From positions 338,261-402,260 of the forward strand of contig JADJTX010000002.1 of assembly GCA_016710985.1 (NCBI GenBank): DNA of 64,000 nt, read 5' to 3'. Positions 38,341-47,097 of this stretch are shown piece by piece. Below the pieces are notes generated by a model. It saw nothing but the letters and a program-made list of their open reading frames with translations. It searched no databases and had not been told where the DNA came from. The stretch is from Ignavibacteria bacterium. Lineage in GTDB: Bacteria > Bacteroidota > Ignavibacteria > Tepidaquicellales > Tepidaquicellaceae. The translations under genes were made by a program, and so were the position numbers. How positions within the stretch are numbered: the stretch's first letter is position 1; every line of letters begins with the position of its first letter.

Positions 38341-39828
38341 ATGAATAAAGTGTTGAAAATATTTTTGGTTGTTATAGTTTTCTTTATAACTCATAGCTTA
38401 GTTTATTCTCAGGCTGTGACGTGGCAGAAGTGGTATGATTATAATAACTTTGAAGAAAGTGGAGATGATGTCATACAAACATTTGATGGAGGGTACATTA
38501 TATTATCGAATATTTATACTTCAATAACAAGATCGGTTGTAACTAAAACCGATCAATTTGGAATGATTGAATGGCAGAGACTATATGATGTGAATAACAT
38601 AGGAGGATTTTCTTTATATTTAAGCTCCGTAACGCAAGCCCGTGATAGTGGATACATAATTACAGGAAACAATCAGGACTCTGCAATAATATTCAGAATC
38701 AATAAGTCTGGTGATGTTAAGTGGATCAAAAAATATTTCGGCAGATCTGCAGGATTTTTGGATCATAAAGTAACAAATGATGGTGGAATTTTGGCTTGCG
38801 GATATTTATTCAATCCTAGCATTGGTTGTGTAATTAAAACTGATTCAATGGGAAATAAATTATGGGATGCCCTATATAGTTTCACTACTGACATTTTTGT
38901 GATTTTAGAGAGTAAGGATAATTCATTTTATATTCTAGGAATTGATGATTCAAAAGAAAATGCTGAAAGAACAAATAAACATCGTTATAATCTTCTTAAT
39001 AAACATTCTACTAATGCCCGTGGTGTTGTAATGGCGTCATTGACAAAAGCTAACGACTTTGGCAAAGTTATTTGGAAAGAAAATTTATTTCTTCCAAATG
39101 CAATAAATTTAATTGAGCATCCTTCAGGACATATTTTTGTCGGAGGGGGGCTTGATTCAATGATTTTATATAAAATTGACACTTCAAGTTCAGTTATTTT
39201 TCAAAAAAGTTATTATAAGGGAGTGAATGGATGCGGGTCAATGTGCTTATCAAAAGATGAAAATATTCTGATGGTTGGTGGCCAGTATGTGAATAATTAT
39301 CAAGCATTTTTAATGGCGGTTTCGAAAATTGATCCAAATGGAAATTTAATATTTAATAAATTAATTCCTTCACTAACAAACGATAGTAATTTTGCATTTT
39401 TAGCACATTCTGTGAACGCAACAAATGATTTCGGCTTTATTTTCACCGGCTTTACAGACTATCCTCCAAGTTTTCACGAGTCTAACATTTTTGCTTCGAA
39501 AACAGACTCTTTATGCAATGCACCTTATATGGTCAATATTAAAAATAATAACTTATTATTACCTGAAAAATTTAATTTATATCAAAATTATCCAAATCCT
39601 TTCAATCCTGCAACTACTATTTCTTACTCAATTCCGGTTTCAGGATTTGTAAAACTTAAAGTCTATGATATAACCGGAAAAGAGATATTGCTTCTTGTAA
39701 ATGAAGTAAAACAATCCGGACGATATGAGATACAATTTGACGGAAGCAATCTTTCAAGCGGAGTTTATTTTTATAAGCTTGAAGCCGGAAGCTTTATTTC
39801 GACAAGAAGAATGGTTTTGATAAAGTGA
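38341..39828 (+). CDS. Secreted protein with delta-60-like repeats and T9SS sorting domain
   Basis: 495 residues with a signal peptide (FLVVIVFFITHSLVYSQ). Repeats of the form DGGYIILSNI, DSGYIITGNN, DGGILACGYL and DFGFIFTGFT, each followed by a K-T-D or K-I-D strand, suggest a beta-propeller. The C terminus is a T9SS domain (LYQNYPNPFNPATTISYSIP to GSFISTRRMVLIK). Base composition is more AT-rich than its neighbours. A large 21-bp satellite starts about 50 bp downstream. Confidence 0.88.
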   Translation: MNKVLKIFLVVIVFFITHSLVYSQAVTWQKWYDYNNFEESGDDVIQTFDGGYIILSNIYTSITRSVVTKTDQFGMIEWQRLYDVNNIGGFSLYLSSVTQARDSGYIITGNNQDSAIIFRINKSGDVKWIKKYFGRSAGFLDHKVTNDGGILACGYLFNPSIGCVIKTDSMGNKLWDALYSFTTDIFVILESKDNSFYILGIDDSKENAERTNKHRYNLLNKHSTNARGVVMASLTKANDFGKVIWKENLFLPNAINLIEHPSGHIFVGGGLDSMILYKIDTSSSVIFQKSYYKGVNGCGSMCLSKDENILMVGGQYVNNYQAFLMAVSKIDPNGNLIFNKLIPSLTNDSNFAFLAHSVNATNDFGFIFTGFTDYPPSFHESNIFASKTDSLCNAPYMVNIKNNNLLLPEKFNLYQNYPNPFNPATTISYSIPVSGFVKLKVYDITGKEILLLVNEVKQSGRYEIQFDGSNLSSGVYFYKLEAGSFISTRRMVLIK

Positions 39829-39879
39829 AAGTTGGATTTTCTATCAAAAGAAGTGTTTCAAACATTCACCATTAATCAG

Positions 39880-40550
39880 GACATACATCTGTGCATCTCT
39901 GACATACATCTGTAAAGACCGGACAACATCTGTGCAGCTTAGATGTACATCAGTGAAGTCCGGACATACATCCGGATTCTCCGGCAATAAAAATTACATA
40001 TCTGTAACACGCAGACATACTCAAGTAATGCACGGCGATACGCCAGTGTAACAGATATGTACCACTAGGTTTCACGGATAAGCGACTGAGTTAAACGGAT
40101 GCAATCTGAGTTCCACAGATGTACGATTGAATGGACCGGAGGTGCGACGGGATACCACGTAAACACGACTTAATACCACGGGAGTACGACTTGATACCCC
40201 AGATATATGACTTAATACCACGGATGTGCGACTTGATACCCCAGAGGTATGACTGGATATCACGGATGTACGACATGATAGCACGGAGGCATGACTTAAT
40301 AGCGCGGATGTATGACTTAATAGCACGGAGGCATGACTTTATAGCACGGAGGCATGACTTGATATCACAGAGGTATGACTTGATATCACAGAGGTATGAC
40401 TTGATATCACAGAGGTATGACTTAATTGCACGGAGTTATAACTTGATACCACGGGAGTACGACTGAGAGCGCTAACATTACGACTAAGAACTGCAGTGAT
40501 ACGACTGATAATAACAGTGATACAGCTAAACGCCGGATGTAATGCGTTCA
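39880..40550. repeat. 21-bp satellite array, about 32 units
   Basis: The whole stretch keeps an almost exact 21-bp phase. The centre (about 40150-40450) approaches the consensus ATACCACGGAGGTATGACTTG. Flanking units at both ends are increasingly diverged; the left units read GACATACATCTGTGCATCTCT-like. Because 21 is divisible by 3, open frames on both strands encode 7-residue repeats (e.g. DLIARRH). No ribosome-binding site or conserved start supports translation. There are no spacers, so it is not a CRISPR. Confidence 0.9.
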
Positions 40551-40569
40551 GCTTCCCTGAAATATCCCC

Positions 40570-40800
<231 letters not shown>

Positions 40801-40807
40801 TAAAAAT

Positions 40808-40965
40808 TACCACAGCGGCGCAGAGACCACAGAGTTTACACAGAGAAACTTCTATTACTATTTCCTAATCAACAAAAATATTTTAATATTCAAGCACTAT
40901 AACAACTAACTGTTATAAAAAATAAATCTCTGTGCAACTCTGTGTCCTTTGTACCTCAGTGGTAA
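40808..40965. repeat. MITE-like element, second close copy
   Basis: TACCACAGCGGCGCAGAG at the left and GTACCTCAGTGGTAA at the right match the copy at 33518-33680. Inner CACAGAG and CTCTGTG arms are retained. Confidence 0.85.
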
Positions 40966-41052
40966 ACCCGGTGAAGGGAGCCCGGCTTTTGTTATTTCTA
41001 AAGGTAATCTAAATTCTTAGATTACCTTTTTTATTTCACAAAACTATTTTAC

Positions 41053-42686
41053 ATGTGCGGGATATTCGGAGTTTTAAATTTTGATGAGGTCAGTGTAAAT
41101 TACAGTTCGCTGCAGGACGCAGTGAACATAATCAAACACAGGGGACCGGATGATGAAGGTTACGCTGTATTTAATACTTATAAGAAAACTTATGAAGAGA
41201 AATACGGCGACACTTCCGCAATAAAGAAAGGGACACACATACTTTCACAATCTTCCGGAGTTTTTAATCTTGCTCTCGGATTCAGAAGACTTTCCATTTT
41301 AGACCTTTCCGTGAACGGGCATCAGCCGTTTTTCAATAACGAAAAAAATATCTGCATTATATTCAACGGTGAAGTTTATAATTACATCGAGATCCGGGAA
41401 GAACTCATTTCAAAGGGATACTCATTTCATACAGGCACCGATACTGAAGTGATAATGAATTCTTATATCGAATGGGGTGAAGACTGTCTGTCCAGATTCA
41501 ACGGGATGTGGGGAATGGCGCTCTATGACATGAGGAAAAATGTTTTATTCTGTACAAGAGACAGATTCGGTGTCAAGCCGTTTTATTATTACAAAGATGA
41601 TAAAAGATTCGTCTTCGCATCCGAGCTGAAGGCGATCATAGAATATTTTAAAAGCGACAGTTCGTTTAAAAAAGAAGCCAACGAAGAAATAGTTTATGAT
41701 TATCTGATCCATAGCTTTGCCGATCATACTGAAAATACTTTCATCAAAAACATCAAGCATCTTCCTCCATCGCATTTTTTAAAAATACATAACCGGGAAT
41801 TTTCACTAAAAAAATATTTTTCCATTGAGATCAATAAAGAGATGGGAAAGTATGACGCGAAGAAGTTCGAACGGCTGAGTAATGAGTTTTCAGAACTGAT
41901 GTTCGACTCGGTAAAGCTGCGCCTGCGTTCGGATGTAGCCATAGGTACCTGCTTAAGCGGCGGGCTTGATTCATCTACCATTGTATCGATAATAAATAAG
42001 TTTCTGACAGGTGATAGGAATGTTAACAGGCAGCAGATAGGGGACAAACAAAAAACGTTTTCAGCGGTCTATGATGACGCTTCCATTGACGAAAGAAATT
42101 TCATTGAAGAAATAGTCAGAGCTACAAACTGCGATTCGCATTATGTTTTTCCTGACAAAAAGGATCTTGATAAAAGCATATTTGCGAAAGATGTTGATGA
42201 TTTTATTTACCAGTTAGATGAACCTATCGTCAGCACTTCCCCGTTTGCGCTGTATAACGTTATGCGTCTTGCGGGGCAGAACAAAGTCACAGTACTGCTT
42301 GACGGGCAGGGCGGCGATGAAACCCTGGGCGGCTACGAGATATATTTTGGATTTCAATATGCCGGTCCGAAGGTGTGTATAAAATCCATAACGGCTGGAG
42401 TAAATGGATATTAAGAAATTCGATGAAGAATATTGTTCCTGAGAAAATTCTCTGGCGAAGGGATAAAAAAGGGTTCCCGACTCCCGAGAGGAAATGGATG
42501 AAGATCCTGAAACCGGATTTCATAAAAATTGTAAATGAAAGCAAAGCAGAACTGAGCCCATACTTTAATATTGACCTAATACTAAAAGAATATGACAGCA
42601 TTGTTTCAAACCCGGAAATAAAATCTCATTTCCTGTGGAAGATATACAACTTTGCTAAATGGAAAAAGATGTACGGAGTCAGTTAA
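41053..42686 (+). pseudogene. asnB: Asparagine synthase (glutamine-hydrolysing), internally deleted and frameshifted
   Basis: The N terminus is a class II glutamine amidotransferase beginning Met-Cys-Gly (MCGIFGVLNFDEV), with HRGPDDEG, RRLSILDLSVNGHQPF, NGEVYNYIEIREEL and TRDRFGVKPFYYY. The synthetase domain has the ATP pyrophosphatase loop CLSGGLDSSTI and LLDGQGGDETLGGY. After YFGFQYAGP the frame shifts, and the sequence jumps to EGVYKIHNGWSKWILRNSMK and ends KWKKMYGVS. Family members carry about 150 residues between these points, including the R-N-S-M and R-x-P-F-L-D motifs, which are absent. As written the enzyme would be inactive. The stop codon lies in a 7-bp array. Confidence 0.85.
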
Positions 42687-42800
42687 TAGTTAATAGTTAG
42701 CAGTTAATAGTTAATAGTCAGCCTTAGATGTTTATTCAATATTTGTTCTTTAATCTTATGAATCTTACGAATCTTAATGAATCTTACAAATCTCAATAAA
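42681..42800. repeat. AGTTAAT array and AATCTTACG-type array
   Basis: 7-bp AGTTAAT copies (42681-42719) start within the asnB stop codon. A degenerate AATCTTACG/AATCTTATG run follows at 42752-42800. Confidence 0.8.
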
Positions 42801-42853
42801 GAATTGTATTTAAAAACGCATAGTAGTATTTTTGGAAAAATTAAAACACATAT

Positions 42854-43486
42854 ATGAAATCAAATACAGCTAAATTATTAGCAATATTATTCCTGTTGAT
42901 CGCTTCGTCGAATTTTTACGGATGCGGATATAACAAATTAGTATCGATGGAAGAAGAAGTGAACTCAGCGTGGTCACAGGTTGAAAATCAGTATCAGAGA
43001 AGAGCCGATCTTATTCCGAATCTTGTAAGCACAGTACAGGGATCAGCGGATTTTGAAAAGACTGTTCTTACAGAAGTAACGGATGCAAGAAGCAGAGTAG
43101 GCCAGATGAAGCTTACAGCTGATGATCTCAGTGATCCGGAGAAGTTTGCGGCATTTCAAAAGGCACAGGACCAGTTGTCCGGTGCATTATCCAGATTACT
43201 GGTAGTTTCGGAGAATTATCCTCAGCTGAAATCGAATGAAAATTTCTTACAGCTTCAGTCACAGCTTGAAGGAACTGAAAACAGAATATCTGTTGAAAGA
43301 AGAAGATTTAATGAAGTAGTTCAGAGCTATAATACGGAAGTCAGAAGCTTTCCTACACTGATCTCCGCCAAGATATTCGGCTTTAAAGAAAAAGAATATT
43401 TCAAATCTGTAGCCGGAAGTGAAAAACCGCCTGATGTACAGTTTGATTTTAAGAAAGAAGAGAAGAAAATGAGCAATGAGCAATGA
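42854..43486 (+). CDS. lemA: LemA family protein
   Basis: 210 residues. A membrane anchor or lipobox-like start (FLLIASSNFYGCGYNKL) is followed by the LemA core: VNSAWSQVENQYQRRADLIP, NLVSTVQGSADFEKTVLTEV, NPQ-like YPQLKSNENFLQLQSQLEGT and RRRFNEVVQSYN, then FPTLISAKIFGFKEKEYFKS. LemA proteins have an extracytoplasmic four-helix bundle of unknown function. The last five residues (MSNEQ) and the stop are encoded by a 7-bp GAGCAAT array, so the normal C terminus has been extended into the repeat. Confidence 0.93.
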   Translation: MKSNTAKLLAILFLLIASSNFYGCGYNKLVSMEEEVNSAWSQVENQYQRRADLIPNLVSTVQGSADFEKTVLTEVTDARSRVGQMKLTADDLSDPEKFAAFQKAQDQLSGALSRLLVVSENYPQLKSNENFLQLQSQLEGTENRISVERRRFNEVVQSYNTEVRSFPTLISAKIFGFKEKEYFKSVAGSEKPPDVQFDFKKEEKKMSNEQ

Positions 43487-43606
43487 ACAATGAGCAATGA
43501 GCAATGAGCAATGAGCAATGAGCAATGAGCAATGAGCAATGAGCAATGAGCAATGAACAATGAACAATGAACAATGAACATTGAACAATGAGCAATGAAC
43601 AATGAG
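43471..43606. repeat. 7-bp tandem array GAGCAAT/GAACAAT, about 19 units
   Basis: A near-perfect heptamer array that begins inside the 3' end of lemA and ends about 40 bp before the next start. Same unit as 27475-27525 and, reversed, 51965-52108. Confidence 0.95.
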
Positions 43607-43646
43607 TATGGATTTTAGAAAACTATTTTAATAATAAGGAGGTGTT

Positions 43647-44009
43647 ATGAATGGGAAAGAAAATGTGATAAAGGATAAAACTTTTAAATTTGCAGTTAGA
43701 ATAATTAGATTATATCAATATTTGTGTAATGAAAGAAAAGAGTATGTTCTTTCAAGACAAATATTAAAAGCGGAACTTCAATTGGCGCAAATGTTGAAGA
43801 AGCGTGCGGAGGAATATCAAAGCAGGATTTTTCTCATAAGATTTCAATTTCATACAAAGGAAGCTAAAGAAACTCACTATTGGTTGAGATTACTGCATGA
43901 GACTGACTACATTGACAGAAGTTCATTTAGTTCGATGATCAATGATTGTGAAGAAATTTGTAAAATATTATTTTCTATTATAAAAACAACACGCATAAAT
44001 AAAATATAA
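43647..44009 (+). CDS. Four-helix-bundle protein (23S rRNA-IVP family) with compensating frameshifts
   Basis: 120 codons. The start (VIKDKTFKFAVRIIRLYQYL) and end (KEAKETHYWLRLLHETDYI) match the four-helix-bundle family encoded by 23S rRNA intervening sequences and free-standing copies. The middle does not. In the next frame it reads KSGTSIGANVEEACGGIS and KQDFSHKISISYK, exactly the family core. One A is missing near 43766 and one extra base lies near 43859, so the frame returns and stays open. GGAGG lies upstream of the ATG. The function of the family is unknown. Confidence 0.85.
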   Translation: MNGKENVIKDKTFKFAVRIIRLYQYLCNERKEYVLSRQILKAELQLAQMLKKRAEEYQSRIFLIRFQFHTKEAKETHYWLRLLHETDYIDRSSFSSMINDCEEICKILFSIIKTTRINKI

Positions 44010-44058
44010 TGGCTTGAATATTTATTGTTCATTATTCATTAATAATTAATAATTGTAA

Positions 44059-46290
44059 ATGCAGGCAGTCATAATGGCAGGGGGGTTTGGGACAAGGTTA
44101 AGACCTTTGACCAACAACATACCAAAGCCAATGGTCCCGATAGTTAATAAGCCGATACTGGAGCATATCATAAATCTTTTAAAGACACATTCAATAAAGG
44201 ATTATGTAGTGCTGCTTTATTATATGCCTGACATAATAAGAAATTATTTAGGCGACGGCAGAAAGTTCGGAGTGAAGATAAAGTACATTGTACCCGAAGA
44301 AGATTTCGGGACTGCCGGCGCTGTAAAGCTTTCTGAAAAATTCATTAAAGATAAATTCATTGTAATAAGCGGAGATGTTCTTACAGATTTTAATCTTTCA
44401 GACATTGCAGACTTTCACTCAAAGAAGGAAACAATTGCCACACTTTCATTATACAGTTCAAAGAATCCTCTTCAGTACGGAATAGTATTAACGGATAAAC
44501 AGGACAGGATAGTCCGGTTTCTTGATGCGAACATGGATACGCTCCGCGGGAAATTAAATTACATTAAAGCCACTGATAAAAAAGGCAACTGCATAAGCAA
44601 GTCTGCAGTGATTGATAAAAGCGCAACGATTGAGAACAGCATCATCGGAGATAATGTAATAATCGATAAAGACGCGGTCATTAAGAATACGGTTTTATGG
44701 AGTAATGTAAAAGCCGGCAGCAGATGCAGGCTTCTGTTTGATGTTGTAGGGAAAAACTGTTTCATAGGACAGGGAACAAGAATTAATGACTATGTTTTCA
44801 TTGGTGATAATTGTTACATAGGAAAAAATGTTTTCATAAGCTCAAGCATAAAGATCTGGGACAATAAGCAGATCGAGGATAATGATAAGATAACCCGCAG
44901 CGTAATTTATGACGACAGGTTTTTCAGTGATCTGTTCACTGATTCAAAGATCACCGGACTTTCAAATCTTCAGATCAATCCTGAGTTCGGAGCAAAGCTT
45001 GGTTCAGTTTACGGAGCGTTCATTGGCGCCGGGAATAAAATTTTAATAGCACGGGACAGCGACTACATTTCTCTCATGATAAAGAGATCCATTTCGAGCG
45101 GTATAATGTCAGCCGGTGTCAATGTCATAGACTCACAGGTAATTCCGATTCCCATACTGAGACAGGAGCTTAAGGGCGGTGGAGGATCCGGCGGAATTTT
45201 TGTCAGAAAATCTCCGTTCGACAGAAGGTCAACTGACATAATCTTCTTTGACAAAGACGGAAAAGATCTTTCGGGTAATAAAACCAAATCGATCGAGAGG
45301 ATATTTTTCAGCGAGGAATACATGAGAGCGGAATTTAATAAAGTCGGCTCATTTAAATTTCAGGAAAGAACCAACGAGAAGTATACAAAACATTTTTTAA
45401 GCTGCCTTGACGTTCAGGCGATAAGGAAAAGAAAGTTTAAGCTTGTGCTGGATTACTCATACGGCATTGCATCAACCATCTTTCCGAATATTTTGGGCGA
45501 ATTTAACTGTGAGATAGTTTCGCTGTCAGCTCATCTTGATTCAGAAAAAATAACGAGATCTCCTGAAGAATTCAGAAGCTCGCAAAGTCATTTTTCTTAT
45601 GTAGTCAAATCTCTCCAGTATGACATTGGGTTCATGATAGATGCCGGTGGAGAAAAGATCTGGCTCACGACAGCAGAAGGCAAGCTGCTTGGCGGAGACA
45701 GATTTTTGGTACTTGTATTAAAAATGTTTTTAATGGTCACGCCCGGAGTAAAAAAAATAGCAGTGCCTGTACCTGTGACAAGCGAAGTGGATCTTGTAGC
45801 AAAGGAATTCGGAGTCGAAGTGCTGAGATTAAAGGATACACATTATTCTATGATGATGGCTTGTGAGGATGCAGATGTAAGCTTTGTCGGCGGAAACAGA
45901 GGTGGATTCTTATTCCCGGAATTCCTGTATGCAACGGACGGAATGTTTTCTGTTGCAAAAATACTTGAGCTTATTTCATTAAGTGATCAGTCAATAGACG
46001 AGCTTGATAATAATACGCCCAGACTGTTCATGCTGAAGGAAAACATTATTTGTTCGAAAGAAGAGAAAGGAAGCATAATGAGAAAGTTCATGGAAGATAC
46101 GGTTCATTACAAGCAGGAACTGATAGACGGTGTGAAAATTTTTATTGATAAAGACTCAAGCGTATTATGCATCCCTGATAAAGACAGGAATTTTGTACAT
46201 GTGAATGTAGAATCACCTTCAGAAAGGAAATCAAAGAAATTATTAAAGGAGTTTAAAGCGTTGGTGGAAAGTTATGTTAAAAGTGTGTAG
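44059..46290 (+). CDS. Sugar-phosphate nucleotidyltransferase fused to a degenerate phosphomannomutase-like domain
   Basis: 743 residues. The N terminus is a nucleotidyltransferase (MQAVIMAGGFGTRLRPLT, PKPMVPIVNKPILEHII, FGTAGAVKLSEKFI, VISGDVLTDFN). A left-handed beta-helix hexapeptide region follows (SKSAVIDKSATIENSIIGDN). From about 330 on a PMM/PGM fold is seen (PEFGAKLGSVYGAFIG, VFGGNRGG-like SFVGGNRGGFLFPEF). The PMM serine loop and DGDGDR metal loop are not recognisable (SGGIFVRKS, MIDAGGEKIWL), as in other fusions of this kind. Between RIVRFL and DANMDTLRGK about 80 residues usual in the transferase are missing in frame. The stop lies at the edge of a 9-bp array. Confidence 0.82.
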   Translation: MQAVIMAGGFGTRLRPLTNNIPKPMVPIVNKPILEHIINLLKTHSIKDYVVLLYYMPDIIRNYLGDGRKFGVKIKYIVPEEDFGTAGAVKLSEKFIKDKFIVISGDVLTDFNLSDIADFHSKKETIATLSLYSSKNPLQYGIVLTDKQDRIVRFLDANMDTLRGKLNYIKATDKKGNCISKSAVIDKSATIENSIIGDNVIIDKDAVIKNTVLWSNVKAGSRCRLLFDVVGKNCFIGQGTRINDYVFIGDNCYIGKNVFISSSIKIWDNKQIEDNDKITRSVIYDDRFFSDLFTDSKITGLSNLQINPEFGAKLGSVYGAFIGAGNKILIARDSDYISLMIKRSISSGIMSAGVNVIDSQVIPIPILRQELKGGGGSGGIFVRKSPFDRRSTDIIFFDKDGKDLSGNKTKSIERIFFSEEYMRAEFNKVGSFKFQERTNEKYTKHFLSCLDVQAIRKRKFKLVLDYSYGIASTIFPNILGEFNCEIVSLSAHLDSEKITRSPEEFRSSQSHFSYVVKSLQYDIGFMIDAGGEKIWLTTAEGKLLGGDRFLVLVLKMFLMVTPGVKKIAVPVPVTSEVDLVAKEFGVEVLRLKDTHYSMMMACEDADVSFVGGNRGGFLFPEFLYATDGMFSVAKILELISLSDQSIDELDNNTPRLFMLKENIICSKEEKGSIMRKFMEDTVHYKQELIDGVKIFIDKDSSVLCIPDKDRNFVHVNVESPSERKSKKLLKEFKALVESYVKSV

Positions 46291-46435
46291 AGTGCATAGA
46301 GTGTGTGGAGTGTGTGGAGTGTATAGAGTGTGTGGAGTGTGTGGAGTGTGTGGAGTGTGTGGAGTATATGTGTGGAGTGTATAGAGTGTGTGGAGTGAGT
46401 TGTGTAAGTTAAGTAAGTTAGGTAAGTTGAGTTGG
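46282..46435. repeat. 9-bp array GTGTGTGGA, then AAGTTAGGT-like copies
   Basis: GTGTGTGGA/GTGTATAGA units fill 46282-46400 starting at the stop of the preceding gene. GTAAGTTA-type 8-bp copies run to 46435. Confidence 0.9.
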
Positions 46436-46498
46436 TTCATTTTAATAAGAGAATGAAAAGAGAGGAATAAATTTTCAATTTTAATTTTTTAAAAAGTT

Positions 46499-46969
46499 AT
46501 GAAAATAAGTGATATCTTAAACGAAAAAATTATTGCGGTTGATCTGGAATGCATTGATAAAGATGATGCGATTAATAAAATGGTTGACCTTGCGGGTAAT
46601 TCCGGATTAATGACGAATATAGAGAAGGTAAGACAATGTGTATTTGACAGGGAGAAGCTGGTATCGACGGGTGTCGGTAAGGGTTTTGCCATACCGCACG
46701 GAAAGACAGATGAAATAAAAGATATTGTAGCAGCATTTGCGATATTAAAAAATCCAATTGATTTTGATTCAATAGATCTTGAGCCCGTGAAGTTTATATT
46801 CTTAATAATCGGTAAAGAGAGTCTGCTGAATGCTCACATAAAGCTTTTAAGCAGAATATCGAGGCTAATGAATAAGGATGATTTCCGGGAAAGGCTTGAA
46901 GAAGCGAAAAGTCCCGCTGAAGTTCTGAAACTGTTTAAGGAAGAAGAGCAGACTTATTTTGACGTGTAG
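46499..46969 (+). CDS. ptsN: PTS EIIA (fructose/nitrogen type) domain protein
   Basis: 156 residues. The fold starts KISDILNEKIIAVDLECIDK. The phosphorylatable His is in TGVGKGFAIPHGKTDEIKD, and LIIGKESLLNAHIKLLSRIS follows, as in PtsN/FruA EIIA. No EIIB, EIIC or HPr gene is adjacent, so a regulatory role like EIIA-Ntr is more likely than sugar transport. The gene symbol is given by family resemblance only. A bidirectional terminator follows. Confidence 0.88.
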   Translation: MKISDILNEKIIAVDLECIDKDDAINKMVDLAGNSGLMTNIEKVRQCVFDREKLVSTGVGKGFAIPHGKTDEIKDIVAAFAILKNPIDFDSIDLEPVKFIFLIIGKESLLNAHIKLLSRISRLMNKDDFRERLEEAKSPAEVLKLFKEEEQTYFDV

Positions 46970-47042
46970 GTGAACACTGATCGAAGTGATTATATGATTT
47001 CATGAATTGTCAAAATTGAAAATAGTTATTAATTTTAATAAA

Positions 47043-47077
47043 TAAAAAAAGCCGGAAGAATATTTCTCCGGCTTTTT
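47043..47077. terminator. Bidirectional terminator between ptsN and a T9SS gene
   Basis: AAAAAGCCGGA and TCCGGCTTTTT form a stem with runs of A on the left and T on the right, so it serves both convergent genes. Confidence 0.9.
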
Positions 47078-47097
47078 AATTACTTTCAACTTTTCAA

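Noticed and set aside
40131..40466. A 111-residue protein of DLIARRH-type heptads
   Set aside because: No ribosome-binding site; the start codon is only a chance ATG in a diverged unit, and frames on the other strand are open as well.
39880..40550. Possible CRISPR array
   Set aside because: The 21-bp units abut directly with no unique spacers, and no cas genes are nearby.
43259..43602. Minus-strand open frames encoding repeats such as FIAHCSLLIAHCS
   Set aside because: They are by-products of the 7-bp GAGCAAT array, which has no stop codon in these frames; no start signal or family features.
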